From: Chryseobacterium takakiae
GTDB lineage: Bacteria > Bacteroidota > Bacteroidia > Flavobacteriales > Weeksellaceae
Direction of reading: 5' to 3'
Assembly: GCF_900129385.1 (NCBI RefSeq)
Contig: NZ_FQVO01000001.1
Location: 1-64,000, forward strand
DNA length: 64,000 nucleotides
The notes under the pieces were generated by a model, which saw only the letters and a program-made list of their open reading frames with translations, was not told where the DNA came from and did no database searches. Within the stretch, counting starts at the first letter, position 1; each line of letters opens with the position of its first letter. Positions 17,449 to 26,601 of this stretch are shown here, one piece after another. The position numbers and the translations under genes were made by a program.

Positions 17449-18136
17449 ATTAAAATCCCACTACGAAGATCTTGAAATAAAACCTTCTTCCGATCTTTGG
17501 AGCAGATTGGACGATAAACTAGGGAATAAGCCGGAAGGAGTTTTTAAAGAATCCCTTCAATGGTGGAAATATGCGGCGGTATTGTTGCTTTTCGTTTCCG
17601 TAGGTATTGTTTTTTATTTTAACACCGAAAAAAAGAGTTTTAACTATAAGGAGACGGATTATATTGTAAAGAAAGGTTTGGAAAAAACGGTAAATCCTAT
17701 CAATCCGGAATTGCAAAACCAAGTAAGTTCTGATAAATCTGAGACAATAATTAATAGTAAAGCAAACAAAGTTAAGATTACCCGATATCAGAAAAAGAAA
17801 TCGGACTCATCTTTAGATAAAACAACAACAGAGAAAAAGTTTAAAACCTTAACTACAGAGGTCAGACTAGAACATTTAGCTGCGGAACAAGACATAAAAA
17901 CAGATATTACATCTGCCAAAATAGAAAACCATATACCGGTAATTGCGCAGGAAAAATCGGGTAAGCCAACTTATATCAATTCAAACGAACTTTTACTGGG
18001 AAGAGAATTTGATAAGGCAAGAGAAACTTCTCAGAAAAATGATATCAAACTTGGGATTTTTAATTTTGAAAAGCCCAAACCTAAAGTGGAAAATGTAACC
18101 GTTCTCGGAGTAACCGTTTACGTAGATCCAAAATAA
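17426..18136 (+). CDS. Single-pass membrane protein, putative anti-sigma factor
   Basis: A 236-residue protein. The N-terminal cytoplasmic region of about 46 residues (NKLKSHYEDLEIKPSSDLWSRLDDKL) resembles the opening of Bacteroidota anti-sigma-type proteins. One transmembrane segment lies at about 48-65, then a long Lys/Thr/Ser-rich periplasmic tail with no recognised domain. It overlaps the sigma-factor gene by 23 bases from this ATG, or by 11 bases from the ATG at 17438; both are possible. The anti-sigma role is inferred only from position and topology. Confidence 0.7.
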   Translation: MKNNMLNKLKSHYEDLEIKPSSDLWSRLDDKLGNKPEGVFKESLQWWKYAAVLLLFVSVGIVFYFNTEKKSFNYKETDYIVKKGLEKTVNPINPELQNQVSSDKSETIINSKANKVKITRYQKKKSDSSLDKTTTEKKFKTLTTEVRLEHLAAEQDIKTDITSAKIENHIPVIAQEKSGKPTYINSNELLLGREFDKARETSQKNDIKLGIFNFEKPKPKVENVTVLGVTVYVDPK

Positions 18137-18213
18137 AATAATCATCTTTTTATAAATAGATACTGGTCAGAAAATGTCCAGCGCTAAAATAATGCTTAAA
18201 AATAATCAATTAT

Positions 18214-19308
18214 ATGAAAACAAAAATTGCTTTAATGGCTGCTTTGATGGCGTTTTCTTATGTATTTTCACAGGAAAATCAGTCCGAACAGAATTCCTTA
18301 ACACTATATTCCAGAACAATCGACAGCATTGTGGTTTCTGAGAAAATAAAAATGAACAAGGAACTGGATGAGGTGGATAAAGACTTTAAAAAAAATAAAA
18401 TCGGGGCAGATGAAAAACAGAAGCTCAAAGCTGATATTGCTTCAAAATATGAACAATCCATCAATGAAAAAATAGACGCCCGAAAAACGGAATTTGAAGA
18501 GGCAACCCGCGAAATGGTAAAAGAAGCCGTTTTAAGACCCATTGATTCGCTGAGAAAAGATAAAAATCAAATAATGATGGGACTTGGAGGAATAAAAATA
18601 AGAATGTCCGAAGATAAAATAACACCTGCCGATTATCTGAAATCATGGGAATATTCCGTTGCCATTGTCGGAACAAGCTATACCACGAAAGACAAGCCTT
18701 TTGCTTTTTTGAATAACAGCTCAGAATTTAAAAATACGGTTTTCAATTCCGGAATATATCTCGTACGCTACGAAAATCAGCTCGGTGACTACAAAAGTCC
18801 GTTTTTTTATCGTATCGGACTGGGTTACCGCTGGGATCAGTCGAAAGCTAAGTACGGAAGAACTTTTACCCAGGAAAGTAAAATCTTAGATATCAAAGAT
18901 TTCACAAAAGGTAATCTTAAAGATACGCATATCAACAACCACTATATTTTTGTTCCTGTAGAGTTAAAGTTTGTACTTAACCCTAAATATGTGGAGTATA
19001 ATGGGACCCAATATCTGGACAACAAAGCCAATCAGTTCACTGTCGTTGCCGGAGTATATGGTGGAGTAAGGGTTGCCAGCAATATTTATAACCGTTACTC
19101 CAATGAGTACAGCAAAAGAATTGTAGAAAGAGAAACGATCAATCACGGGGTTAATGATCTGATTTTCGGAGCGAAATTAGGAATAGGATATGGAGGATTC
19201 AACATCTTTGTTCAGAAAGATTTTACACCTGCATTTAACAATAATACAACCCTCACCCACAAATACGGACTTCAGATTGGTATAGAAGTAATGAATATAA
19301 ATTTTTAA
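18214..19308 (+). CDS. Exported envelope protein with coiled coil and beta-barrel-like C-terminus
   Basis: A 364-residue protein with a signal peptide (1-20, ending VFSQ). Residues about 25-115 are strongly charged and predicted coiled coil (KMNKELDEVDKDFKKNKIGADEKQKLKADIASKYEQS). The rest (about 140-364) has the alternating aromatic pattern of an outer-membrane barrel: repeated Gly/Tyr strands (YRIGLGYRWDQSK, VVAGVYGGVRVASN, FGAKLGIGYGGFNIF) and a terminal strand ending MNINF. It is the third gene of the sigma-factor operon and is a likely member of that regulon. No family recognised with certainty. Confidence 0.7.
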   Translation: MKTKIALMAALMAFSYVFSQENQSEQNSLTLYSRTIDSIVVSEKIKMNKELDEVDKDFKKNKIGADEKQKLKADIASKYEQSINEKIDARKTEFEEATREMVKEAVLRPIDSLRKDKNQIMMGLGGIKIRMSEDKITPADYLKSWEYSVAIVGTSYTTKDKPFAFLNNSSEFKNTVFNSGIYLVRYENQLGDYKSPFFYRIGLGYRWDQSKAKYGRTFTQESKILDIKDFTKGNLKDTHINNHYIFVPVELKFVLNPKYVEYNGTQYLDNKANQFTVVAGVYGGVRVASNIYNRYSNEYSKRIVERETINHGVNDLIFGAKLGIGYGGFNIFVQKDFTPAFNNNTTLTHKYGLQIGIEVMNINF

Positions 19309-19405
19309 TTATATAATGATTTTGATTTTATATTACATAATAGTTAAATTTTTATTAATTGTATTATCATTCATGAATGATAGTTAGATAAAATTTACTT
19401 TTAAT

Positions 19406-19434
19406 ACACACTTATTGTAAGTGTGTTTTTTTTT
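19406..19434 (+). terminator. Intrinsic terminator after the sigma-factor operon
   Basis: Perfect arms acacactta and taagtgtgt with loop ttg, followed by at least nine T residues. Confidence 0.9.
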
Positions 19435-19456
19435 GTATTTTGGCACTTTAAGATTT

Positions 19457-19837
19457 ATGAAAAATATTCAGTTATTAGGGCTAATATTGGTAGTGGCGGG
19501 AAGTTTTCTGCCGTTGGTGCACGTTCCCGTGATCGGTAACTGGAACTACTGGAAGCTCGACCATTTTCTGGCCATTGCATGTTGGGTTCTTGCCGCTGGA
19601 ACGCTGTTCGGTATTGTCAACAACAGTACCAAAACAGCAAGAATTTTTGCCATACTTTTGGTTCTGTTATTTTTATTTACCCTTTTTGCGGTTAAATTTC
19701 AGGCGTCGCAGTATTTCAGCTTTATGCCCTTTAAATCTTGGCAGGATAAGCTCGCCGGTATTGTAAAACTGAAATGGGGATGGATCGTTGAATTTTTAGG
19801 AGCTTTTATAATCATTTTTGCATCCGGCAAAAAATAA
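19457..19837 (+). CDS. Small four-segment membrane protein, function unknown
   Basis: A 126-residue predicted inner-membrane protein from the ATG at 19457. The open frame extends upstream to 19421, but those codons lie in the terminator's T tract, so the later start is preferred. Hydrophobic segments lie at about 3-22 (LLGLILVVAGSFLPLVHVPV), 33-52, 59-78 and 103-122. It has a tryptophan-rich loop (GNWNYWKLDHFLAIACW). No motif or family is recognised, and it is not obviously linked to its neighbours. Confidence 0.7.
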   Translation: MKNIQLLGLILVVAGSFLPLVHVPVIGNWNYWKLDHFLAIACWVLAAGTLFGIVNNSTKTARIFAILLVLLFLFTLFAVKFQASQYFSFMPFKSWQDKLAGIVKLKWGWIVEFLGAFIIIFASGKK

Positions 19838-19939
19838 ATGATTGATTCTTATGATAATAATGATTCATACAAACACAGGCATAAATTTTAAAAATGTAAA
19901 ATTGTAAAGTATATTTAGAATAAAAATAGAATTATAAAA

Positions 19940-21121
19940 ATGAAAGAAGTATTCATTGTTTCCGCAGTAAGAACCCCAATGGGAAGCTTTCTCGGAAGTT
20001 TATCAGCTGTTCCGGCTACAAAGCTTGGAGCTGTTGCCGTAAAAGGCGCATTAGATAAAATTAATCTTGACCCGAAACTGGTTCAGGAAATCTATATGGG
20101 AAATGTATTGCAGGCTGGAGAAGGACAGGCACCTGCACGTCAGGTTGCTTTGGGAGCCGGTCTTTCAAATGAAACTCCTTCTACTACGGTTAATAAAGTT
20201 TGTGCTTCAGGGATGAAGGCCGTAACCATGGCAGCACAGGCGATAAAAGCGGGCGATGCAGATGTAATCGTAGCCGGAGGTATGGAAAACATGTCTTCAG
20301 TACCACATTATTATAACGCCAGAAACGCCACCAAATTAGGGGACGTTAAAATGCAGGACGGAATGGTTCTGGACGGGCTTACCGACGTGTATAATAAAGT
20401 TCACATGGGAGTTTGTGCAGAAAAATGTGCAGCAGATTACAGCATTTCAAGAGAAGAACAGGATAATTTTGCCATTGAATCTTATAAAAGAGCAGCAAAA
20501 GCATGGAGCGAAGGAAAATTTGCAGATGAGGTTGTTCCTGTGGAAATTCCTCAGAGAAAAGGAGAACCTGTAGTTTTTACTGAAGATGAAGAATACAAAA
20601 CCGTAAACTTCGACAGGATTCCAACGCTTCCTACTGTGTTCAAAAAAGAGGAAGGAACGGTAACAGCAGCAAACGCTTCTACTTTAAATGACGGGGCTTC
20701 TGCTTTGATCCTCGTTTCTAAAGAGAAAATGGAAGAACTGGGACTCAAGCCATTGGCAAAAATCATTTCTTACGCAGATGCGGCTCAGGCTCCGGAAGAT
20801 TTCACTACGGCTCCTTCAAAAGCGTTACCGATCGCTCTTAAAAAAGCAGGATTGGAGCTTACAGATATCGATTTCTTCGAATTTAATGAGGCTTTCTCTG
20901 TAGTAGGTTTGGCAAACAATAAAATCTTAGGGCTGGATGCTGCTAAAGTGAATGTAAACGGTGGTGCAGTGGCTATTGGTCACCCGCTTGGAAGCTCAGG
21001 ATCAAGAATTATTGTTACGTTAATCAACGTTTTAAAGCAGAATAACGGAAAATACGGTGCTGCTGCCATCTGTAACGGTGGTGGGGGTGCTTCTGCAATC
21101 GTTATCGAAAATCTACAATAA
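19940..21121 (+). CDS. Acetyl-CoA C-acyltransferase (thiolase)
   Basis: A 393-residue thiolase-superfamily enzyme. The acylated cysteine is in NKVCASGMKAV (residue about 89). The second active-site motif NEAFSVV is at about 316-322, and the histidine/cysteine pair appears as NVNGGAVAIGHPLGSSGSRI (about 338-357) and ICNGGGGASAI (about 379-389). It condenses two acetyl-CoA, or cleaves 3-ketoacyl-CoA, in the cytoplasm. Length and motifs favour a biosynthetic-type acetyl-CoA C-acetyltransferase (AtoB-like), which could feed the mevalonate pathway represented at 25.7 kb. Monocistronic with its own terminator. Confidence 0.93.
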   Translation: MKEVFIVSAVRTPMGSFLGSLSAVPATKLGAVAVKGALDKINLDPKLVQEIYMGNVLQAGEGQAPARQVALGAGLSNETPSTTVNKVCASGMKAVTMAAQAIKAGDADVIVAGGMENMSSVPHYYNARNATKLGDVKMQDGMVLDGLTDVYNKVHMGVCAEKCAADYSISREEQDNFAIESYKRAAKAWSEGKFADEVVPVEIPQRKGEPVVFTEDEEYKTVNFDRIPTLPTVFKKEEGTVTAANASTLNDGASALILVSKEKMEELGLKPLAKIISYADAAQAPEDFTTAPSKALPIALKKAGLELTDIDFFEFNEAFSVVGLANNKILGLDAAKVNVNGGAVAIGHPLGSSGSRIIVTLINVLKQNNGKYGAAAICNGGGGASAIVIENLQ

Positions 21122-21144
21122 TTATTTTTATTGATACAATTCAG

Positions 21145-21175
21145 AATCCGGAAGCAAAAACTTCCGGATTTTTTG
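21145..21175 (+). terminator. Intrinsic terminator after the thiolase gene
   Basis: Arms aatccggaag and cttccggatt with a caaaaa loop, then ttttg. Confidence 0.9.
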
Positions 21176-21220
21176 ATGTAATTTTTCGATTTTGTGAGAC
21201 TGTTTTTTTATCATTTTTTA

Positions 21221-21340
21221 GGAGCTTATTCCCGCTCTCACTACTCGCTTTTTCTATTTTGTGTGGGGTTGCGGCGGCGAAGCCGCCGCAACCCCACACA
21301 AAATAGAAAAGAGCTCAAACATGCCGTTCGATCAGGGCTA
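21221..21340. repeat. Palindromic element, copy A (29-bp arms, conserved flanks)
   Basis: Perfect complementary arms at 21250-21278 and 21282-21310 enclose the loop gaa. The inner stem is ggttgcggcggc. The outer flanks (ggagcttattcccgctctca at 21221 and the segment ending cgatcagggcta at 21340) recur with few changes at 34052-34163. The stem middle differs between the copies but stays perfectly paired. The element follows a normal terminator and contains no plausible gene. Confidence 0.9.
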
Positions 21341-21584
21341 GGTTTTGACAGTTATTCAATCTTTGACAATATTCAAGGATACCATACTTTGTATTAATTC
21401 ACTAAACGTAGTGGCATTGTTTATCTTTAAAAACATTCAAAACAATAAAACATTCTTTGTTTATCCTAGCGATAAAAATACTTTTCACAGTGACAGTAAA
21501 AGGGTATGAGAGAATTTAGTTTTAACACAATAATAAAATTTCTACCAATCAAAATAAAAACCTGCAAATATTCGATCGTTTTCC
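21341..21584. other. Non-coding spacer before the MFS gene
   Basis: The gap between the palindromic element and the MFS promoter is A+T-rich, without any hairpin, RNA gene or reading frame that I can support. Confidence 0.5.
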
Positions 21585-21592
21585 TATTTTTG
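21585..21592 (+). promoter_or_regulatory. -7 promoter element of the MFS transporter gene
   Basis: TATTTTTG lies 20 bases before the ATG at 21613. It overlaps an in-frame GTG at 21592, which therefore cannot be the start, so it decides between the two. Confidence 0.6.
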
Positions 21593-21612
21593 TGCAACTA
21601 ATATTATTTGAA

Positions 21613-23148
21613 ATGTCTGAAATTGAGAACCACGAAACTCAAAACATAAAGAATAACCCGAAGATTATGAAAGCCTGGGCGGTGTACGACTGGGCCAATT
21701 CAGTATACTCTCTGGTTATTACCTCTACCATTTTCCCCATTTACTATTCCATTCTTACCACAGCGTACGAGAAAAAGGAATATGTGGAAGAAACAAAGTC
21801 CTGGATTGATGTTCCGGTAAGACACATGATTACCATTTTCGGTAAAGAATACCAGCCGGACGCCGTGTACGGATATTCCTTAACGATTTCTTTCTTTATC
21901 GTGGTATTGCTGTCTCCGTTTCTTTCTTCATTGGCAGATACGATCGGGAATAAAAAATCCTTTCTGCAGTTTTTCTGTTATCTTGGAGCAACCTCTTGTA
22001 TGGGATTAGCCATGTTTACCGGGATGCACAATGTCTTCCTCGGACTTCTGTTCAGCATTACGGCAAGTGTCGGATTTTGGGGCAGTCTTGTATTTTATAA
22101 TTCGTTCCTTCCGGATATCGCTACAAGAGATAAACAGGATGCACTTTCCGCAAAAGGATATGTTTATGGCTATATAGGTTCTGTGGTGCTGGTTATCATC
22201 TGTTTATTATTAATACAGGTGGTGGCAAAAGGAGATCCTGCAAAACAGCTTTTGTTCACAAGAGTAAGCTTCCTGCTGACAGGAGCGTGGTGGTTTGGTT
22301 TCTCACAATACACCTTTAAACACTTGCCTCAGTTTGGTGACGTTAAAGAAAAGCTCCCGAAAGATCTTGTATTATTAAATTATAAAAACATCTTTAAAAA
22401 ACACGAAGAGCAGGGCGGTTTTTTTGAAGTGCTGAAAGATAATCTATGCTTCTATAAGGATATTGGGAAGGAAAGTTTTAATGAACTATTTAAAGTAGGA
22501 AAGGAGTTGTTTAAACACAGAAACCTTAAGTTTTTCCTGTCCAGTTTCTTTTTCTACAGTGTAGGGATGCAGACGATCTTCCTGATGGCGACCCTGTTTG
22601 GAAAAAGTGAGATCAACCTTCCTCAGGATAAACTTATAGGAACACTTCTCATTATTCAGATTGAAGCCATTATAGGAGCAGTTATATTCTCAAGATTATC
22701 AAGAAAAATCGGCAATAAAAATGTAATATCAATTGCCGTGGTTTTGTGGATTGTGGCCTGTATCTGGGCATACTTTCTTAATAAGGAAAATCCTACGGTT
22801 GAATACCAGTTCTATGGTGTTGCAGGGGTTGTCGGACTTGTAATGGGAGGGCTTCAGGCCATGTCAAGATCCACTTATTCAAAGCTTTTACCGGAAAACT
22901 CAATGGAGAATACCACATTTTTCAGCTTTTATGATGTACTGGAAAAAATTGCCATTATTGTAGGAACTTTTGTTTTTGCATTATTTATTGATAAGTATGA
23001 TGCTTTACGGTCTATCTTTGCTAAAATTGATGTGATGCTTCCATCTGCCTCCGGGATGAGGTTTGCAGCCTTTTCAATGGCAATCTTTTTCTTTGTAGGA
23101 TTAATTCTCATAAGATTTTTGAAACTCAATCCTCCTAAAAACGATTAA
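21613..23148 (+). CDS. MFS transporter, UMF1/Atg22-like
   Basis: A 511-residue integral membrane protein of the UMF1 (Atg22-like) branch of the MFS. The N-terminal signature KAWAVYDWANSVYSLVITSTIFPIYYS is diagnostic. About 12 hydrophobic segments are split by a long central cytoplasmic loop (roughly 240-300). Yeast Atg22 exports amino acids from the vacuole; the bacterial substrate is unknown. The ATG at 21613 is chosen over the in-frame GTG at 21592 because that codon lies inside the -7 promoter element. Monocistronic. Confidence 0.85.
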   Translation: MSEIENHETQNIKNNPKIMKAWAVYDWANSVYSLVITSTIFPIYYSILTTAYEKKEYVEETKSWIDVPVRHMITIFGKEYQPDAVYGYSLTISFFIVVLLSPFLSSLADTIGNKKSFLQFFCYLGATSCMGLAMFTGMHNVFLGLLFSITASVGFWGSLVFYNSFLPDIATRDKQDALSAKGYVYGYIGSVVLVIICLLLIQVVAKGDPAKQLLFTRVSFLLTGAWWFGFSQYTFKHLPQFGDVKEKLPKDLVLLNYKNIFKKHEEQGGFFEVLKDNLCFYKDIGKESFNELFKVGKELFKHRNLKFFLSSFFFYSVGMQTIFLMATLFGKSEINLPQDKLIGTLLIIQIEAIIGAVIFSRLSRKIGNKNVISIAVVLWIVACIWAYFLNKENPTVEYQFYGVAGVVGLVMGGLQAMSRSTYSKLLPENSMENTTFFSFYDVLEKIAIIVGTFVFALFIDKYDALRSIFAKIDVMLPSASGMRFAAFSMAIFFFVGLILIRFLKLNPPKND

Positions 23149-23165
23149 TACAAATAAAAATATAG

Positions 23166-23196
23166 AAAGACACTTACAAGAGAGTGTCTTTTTTAA
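23166..23196 (+). terminator. Intrinsic terminator after the MFS gene
   Basis: Arms aaagacact and agtgtcttt with a short loop, followed by ttttaa. Confidence 0.85.
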
Positions 23197-23301
23197 TACA
23201 TCAATTATGTTAATTAGAGTGATTATTATATAATACATGTCATATTAACATTAATTATGCGTTTTTTTTCGTTTATTTGCAAATTATTTAAATCTATTAG
23301 A

Positions 23302-25476
23302 ATGATGATAAAAAAGCTACTAGCGATCTGCATTTTGCAATGTGCGGTATTGGGGTTTTCTCAGAGTCTTCGCCCTGTTGCAGCGAAAGTTTCTGAATAC
23401 CACAGTCAGAAAAAAACTTTTGAAAAATATGATCTGTTTACCCTTAATAATAATTCAGAAAAACTTACTGAATATAAAAGGGCAGCTACAGATATTTCTG
23501 TCCTGAATATAGATGGCAGACAACTTAAAAAGCTGGTTCATGACAAACCGGAATTCCTGGAAGTATCTTTTCCCTTTGACGGAAAACAAATCACCATGGA
23601 GCTTTATAAAAATGAAATATTCACTAAAGACTTCAAAGTTACTACCAGCAAAGGAGAAATAGTAGATTATACTCCGGGAGTGTATTACCAGGGAATTGTA
23701 AAGGGAGATAACCAGTCGGTGGTTGCATTCAGTTTTTTTGATGCTGATATTGTGGGGGTTGCCTCTACTCCTGAACTGGGAAATATTGTTGTGGGGAAAG
23801 CAAAAAATTCTTCAGACTTTGTAAGTTATTCAGATTCAAAGCTTACAGGAATCAATCCATTCGTATGCGGCGTAGATGAATTGGCAGAGAATCAGAATCA
23901 GAAAATATCATTTGACCCGAATGTACAAAAAAATGCAGGGAAGGTAATGACGCAAAACTGCGTAAGGATATATTATGAAATATGTTATACACCTTTTGTA
24001 AACAACGGTTCTAGTGTTACCACTACAACAAACTGGCTTACTGCCATTCACAACAATATTGCTACACTTTATAACAACGACGATATAAAAATTGCACTGA
24101 ATGAGGTTTTTGTCTGGACTTCAGCAGACCCCTATACCGGTACTCCGAGCGCCAACCTCGCAAGTTTCAGGGCAAACAGGCAATCTTTTAACGGTGATCT
24201 CGCGCATTTGGTAAATCAGCCTTCTACTACAAGTGTGGCATATGTAAATTCACTTTGTACAACAAGCAGACACGCTTATTCGGGAGCATCCCAGACTTAC
24301 AGCAACGTTCCTGTCTATTCGTGGACAATAGAAGCAATGACCCATGAAATGGGACATAGTTTAGGTTCTCCCCACACCCATGCTTGCGCATGGAACGGAA
24401 ATTCCACGGCAATCGACGGGTGCGGAACAGTAGCCGGATATCCTGAAGGAACATGTCCTACTGGTCCGATTCCTGCACCAAGTGTGAAAGGAACAATTAT
24501 GAGCTACTGCCATTTGGTTTCAGGAGTGGGAATTAATTTTGCCAATGGTTTTGGTCCTCAGCCTGCCGCGTTGATCAGAAATACGGTAGATTCAAAGGCG
24601 TGTCTGGGTACGAACTGTATAACAGTTTGCAGCATTACAATTTCGGGGTTGTCCGTTTCAAATATCACTCAGACTTCTGCCAGTGCCACTTTTAATGATG
24701 CTACATCAATTTCATGGAAATACAAACTGACGAAATTTGACGGAACACCCATTGCCAGCGGCAATAGTTCCACCCAGTCTTTAAATTTTTCAAATCTTCA
24801 ACCTGCAACGTATTATTTGTTATCCGTAGGAACAGACTGTTCTGCAGCATACCAGAGAACTCAGCTTTTTATGACCGATGGAAACTGGTGTAATGCTGCT
24901 GTTTTCACAGATACCGGAGGAACAGCGGGAAATTATGGAGACAACCAGACCATCGTAAAAACTTTTTACCCGTCTTCCGGAGCATTATCAATGACATTTA
25001 CGGAATTCGGTCTGGAAGAAGATTATGATTTTATATATATCTATAACGGACCTTCTACAAGCTCTCCGTTATTTGCCAATGGAAATGCTTTAACAGGAAC
25101 AACCTTACCCGGAACATTTGCTTCTACACATCCTTCCGGAGCTATTACCGTTAGATTTGTGTCAGATGAAGCAATAAACGATATCGGCTGGAAAGCAAAT
25201 TTCTCATGTTCTGTCTTAGCTGTTGAAGATATTAATACGAAAGACAATATCGTAAGCATTTATCCTAATCCCGCAAAAAATAGTATAACCATATCTTCTA
25301 AAGAAACTTTGAAATCATTCAAAATTTACGACGAAGCAGGAAGGTTGATAAAGTCTGAATCCTCATTAAAAGGAAGCAGATTAGACGTTAATATCTCGAC
25401 CATGCAAACAGGAAATTATGTGGTAACAGTAGAAACGGAAAAACAAAAAGTAACCAAAAAATTAATAAAACAATAA
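23302..25476 (+). CDS. Secreted reprolysin-like metalloprotease with CUB-like and T9SS domains
   Basis: A 724-residue secreted metzincin. A signal peptide (MMIKKLLAICILQ...GFSQ) is followed by a propeptide of about 190 residues. The catalytic domain has HEMGHSLGSPHTH with zinc ligands H348, H352 and H358 (the HExxHxxGxxH signature), and IMSYCH supplies the Met-turn. Next come an Fn3-like module (about 440-530) and a CUB-like domain (about 540-635, with EEDYDFIYIYNGPS). A T9SS type A sorting domain ends the protein (SIYPNPAKNSITIS ... VTKKLIKQ). The frame extends upstream to 23257, but the signal peptide starts at 23302 (a second ATG is at 23305). Expected to be a cell-surface or released protease. 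Confidence 0.88.
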   Translation: MMIKKLLAICILQCAVLGFSQSLRPVAAKVSEYHSQKKTFEKYDLFTLNNNSEKLTEYKRAATDISVLNIDGRQLKKLVHDKPEFLEVSFPFDGKQITMELYKNEIFTKDFKVTTSKGEIVDYTPGVYYQGIVKGDNQSVVAFSFFDADIVGVASTPELGNIVVGKAKNSSDFVSYSDSKLTGINPFVCGVDELAENQNQKISFDPNVQKNAGKVMTQNCVRIYYEICYTPFVNNGSSVTTTTNWLTAIHNNIATLYNNDDIKIALNEVFVWTSADPYTGTPSANLASFRANRQSFNGDLAHLVNQPSTTSVAYVNSLCTTSRHAYSGASQTYSNVPVYSWTIEAMTHEMGHSLGSPHTHACAWNGNSTAIDGCGTVAGYPEGTCPTGPIPAPSVKGTIMSYCHLVSGVGINFANGFGPQPAALIRNTVDSKACLGTNCITVCSITISGLSVSNITQTSASATFNDATSISWKYKLTKFDGTPIASGNSSTQSLNFSNLQPATYYLLSVGTDCSAAYQRTQLFMTDGNWCNAAVFTDTGGTAGNYGDNQTIVKTFYPSSGALSMTFTEFGLEEDYDFIYIYNGPSTSSPLFANGNALTGTTLPGTFASTHPSGAITVRFVSDEAINDIGWKANFSCSVLAVEDINTKDNIVSIYPNPAKNSITISSKETLKSFKIYDEAGRLIKSESSLKGSRLDVNISTMQTGNYVVTVETEKQKVTKKLIKQ

Positions 25477-25492
25477 TTAATTATTTTATAAT

Positions 25493-25520
25493 GAAAGCCT
25501 GATTATTTCAGGCTTTTTTA
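25493..25520 (+). terminator. Intrinsic terminator after the reprolysin-like protease
   Basis: Arms aaagcctga and tcaggcttt with a 5-base loop, then tttta. Confidence 0.88.
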
Positions 25521-25614
25521 TTAACTTTAATAAAAGAAAGCCGTTTTTTCGAAATTTTAAAAATTATTTTAATGACAGATGTAAAAAATAGTCAGAATTC
25601 GGCTCAACTTTTGC

Positions 25615-25643
25615 TTGTATTCAGAAGAATAATTTTACATTTG
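25615..25643 (+). promoter_or_regulatory. Bacteroidota-type promoter for the GHMP kinase gene
   Basis: TTG (25615-25617) and TACATTTG (25636-25643) with an 18-base spacer. The start codon is 21 bases downstream. Confidence 0.75.
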
Positions 25644-25664
25644 CAAAAAAATTTATTTAATTAA

Positions 25665-26591
25665 ATGACAAACCCATTATTTTACGCAAAAATTCTTTTG
25701 TTCGGAGAATACGGAATCATTGAAGATTCCCAAGGTTTGACATTGCCTTATAGCTTTTATAAAGGTACCCTCAAGTTCTCATCATTAGATTCCGAATTTG
25801 AAAAAAAGTCTAATGAACACCTAAAGAAATACGCCGATTATCTTGAAGATCTGAAACTTCCTGAAACTTTTGAGCTTAATGTATCAACATTTAAGAAAGA
25901 AATTTCATCAGGATTATTTTTTGACAGCAATATTCCTCAGGGATACGGAGTAGGCAGTTCAGGCGCACTGGTTGCCGCCATATTTGAACGCTATTCAATC
26001 TCCAAACATAATCCTGAAAATATATCTAAAGATGAATTGAAAAATCTTCGATATGTTTTTGGATTAATGGAAAGCTATTTTCATGGTAAAAGTTCGGGAA
26101 TTGACCCATTGATTTGCTATATGAATCTTCCTATCCTGATAGAAAGTAAGGAAAGTGTTGATAAAGTGGCAATTCCTGCAAGCGAAGCAGGAAAAGGCGC
26201 TATCTTTCTGATCGATTCCGGAATGACTGGCGAAACCGGGCCAATGGTTCAGATTTTCTTCGAAAAAATGAAAACCGAAGGTTTCAGAAAAACGCTTAAA
26301 GAAGAATTTATTCGCTACAACAATGCTTGTATCGATGCTTTCCTTAAGAAAGATATGAATCCTTTCTTCCGAAATCTAAAAAAGCTTTCTCATTGGGCAT
26401 ATGAGCATTTCAGGCCAATGATCCCGGAAAGTTTGTTTAACGTATGGAAAAAAGGCCTTGATTCTAATGCTTATTATTTAAAACTCTGCGGAAGCGGTGG
26501 CGGCGGCTATATTTTAGGTTTCACCAAAGATTACGACAAAGCGGAAAAAATGCTTGAAGGCTTCAATAAAGAAGTCATTTACAGATTCTAA
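25665..26591 (+). CDS. GHMP kinase, probable mevalonate kinase
   Basis: A 308-residue GHMP-superfamily kinase. Motif 1 is KILLFGEYGII (residues about 8-18). Motif 2, the phosphate loop, is PQGYGVGSSGALVAAI (about 90-105), and motif 3 is KLCGSGGGGYILGF (about 268-281). This pattern fits mevalonate kinase, which phosphorylates mevalonate on the way to isopentenyl diphosphate. Phosphomevalonate kinase is a less likely alternative. The next gene, a UbiA prenyltransferase using isoprenoid diphosphates, starts 10 bases downstream and supports an isoprenoid role. Confidence 0.8.
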   Translation: MTNPLFYAKILLFGEYGIIEDSQGLTLPYSFYKGTLKFSSLDSEFEKKSNEHLKKYADYLEDLKLPETFELNVSTFKKEISSGLFFDSNIPQGYGVGSSGALVAAIFERYSISKHNPENISKDELKNLRYVFGLMESYFHGKSSGIDPLICYMNLPILIESKESVDKVAIPASEAGKGAIFLIDSGMTGETGPMVQIFFEKMKTEGFRKTLKEEFIRYNNACIDAFLKKDMNPFFRNLKKLSHWAYEHFRPMIPESLFNVWKKGLDSNAYYLKLCGSGGGGYILGFTKDYDKAEKMLEGFNKEVIYRF

Positions 26592-26601
26592 AGACTTGGA
26601 A

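Noticed and set aside
21194..21397. 67-residue open frame in the gap after the thiolase gene
   Set aside because: It runs straight through the palindromic element, and its sequence (RRRSRRNPT) is just a translation of the GC-rich hairpin.
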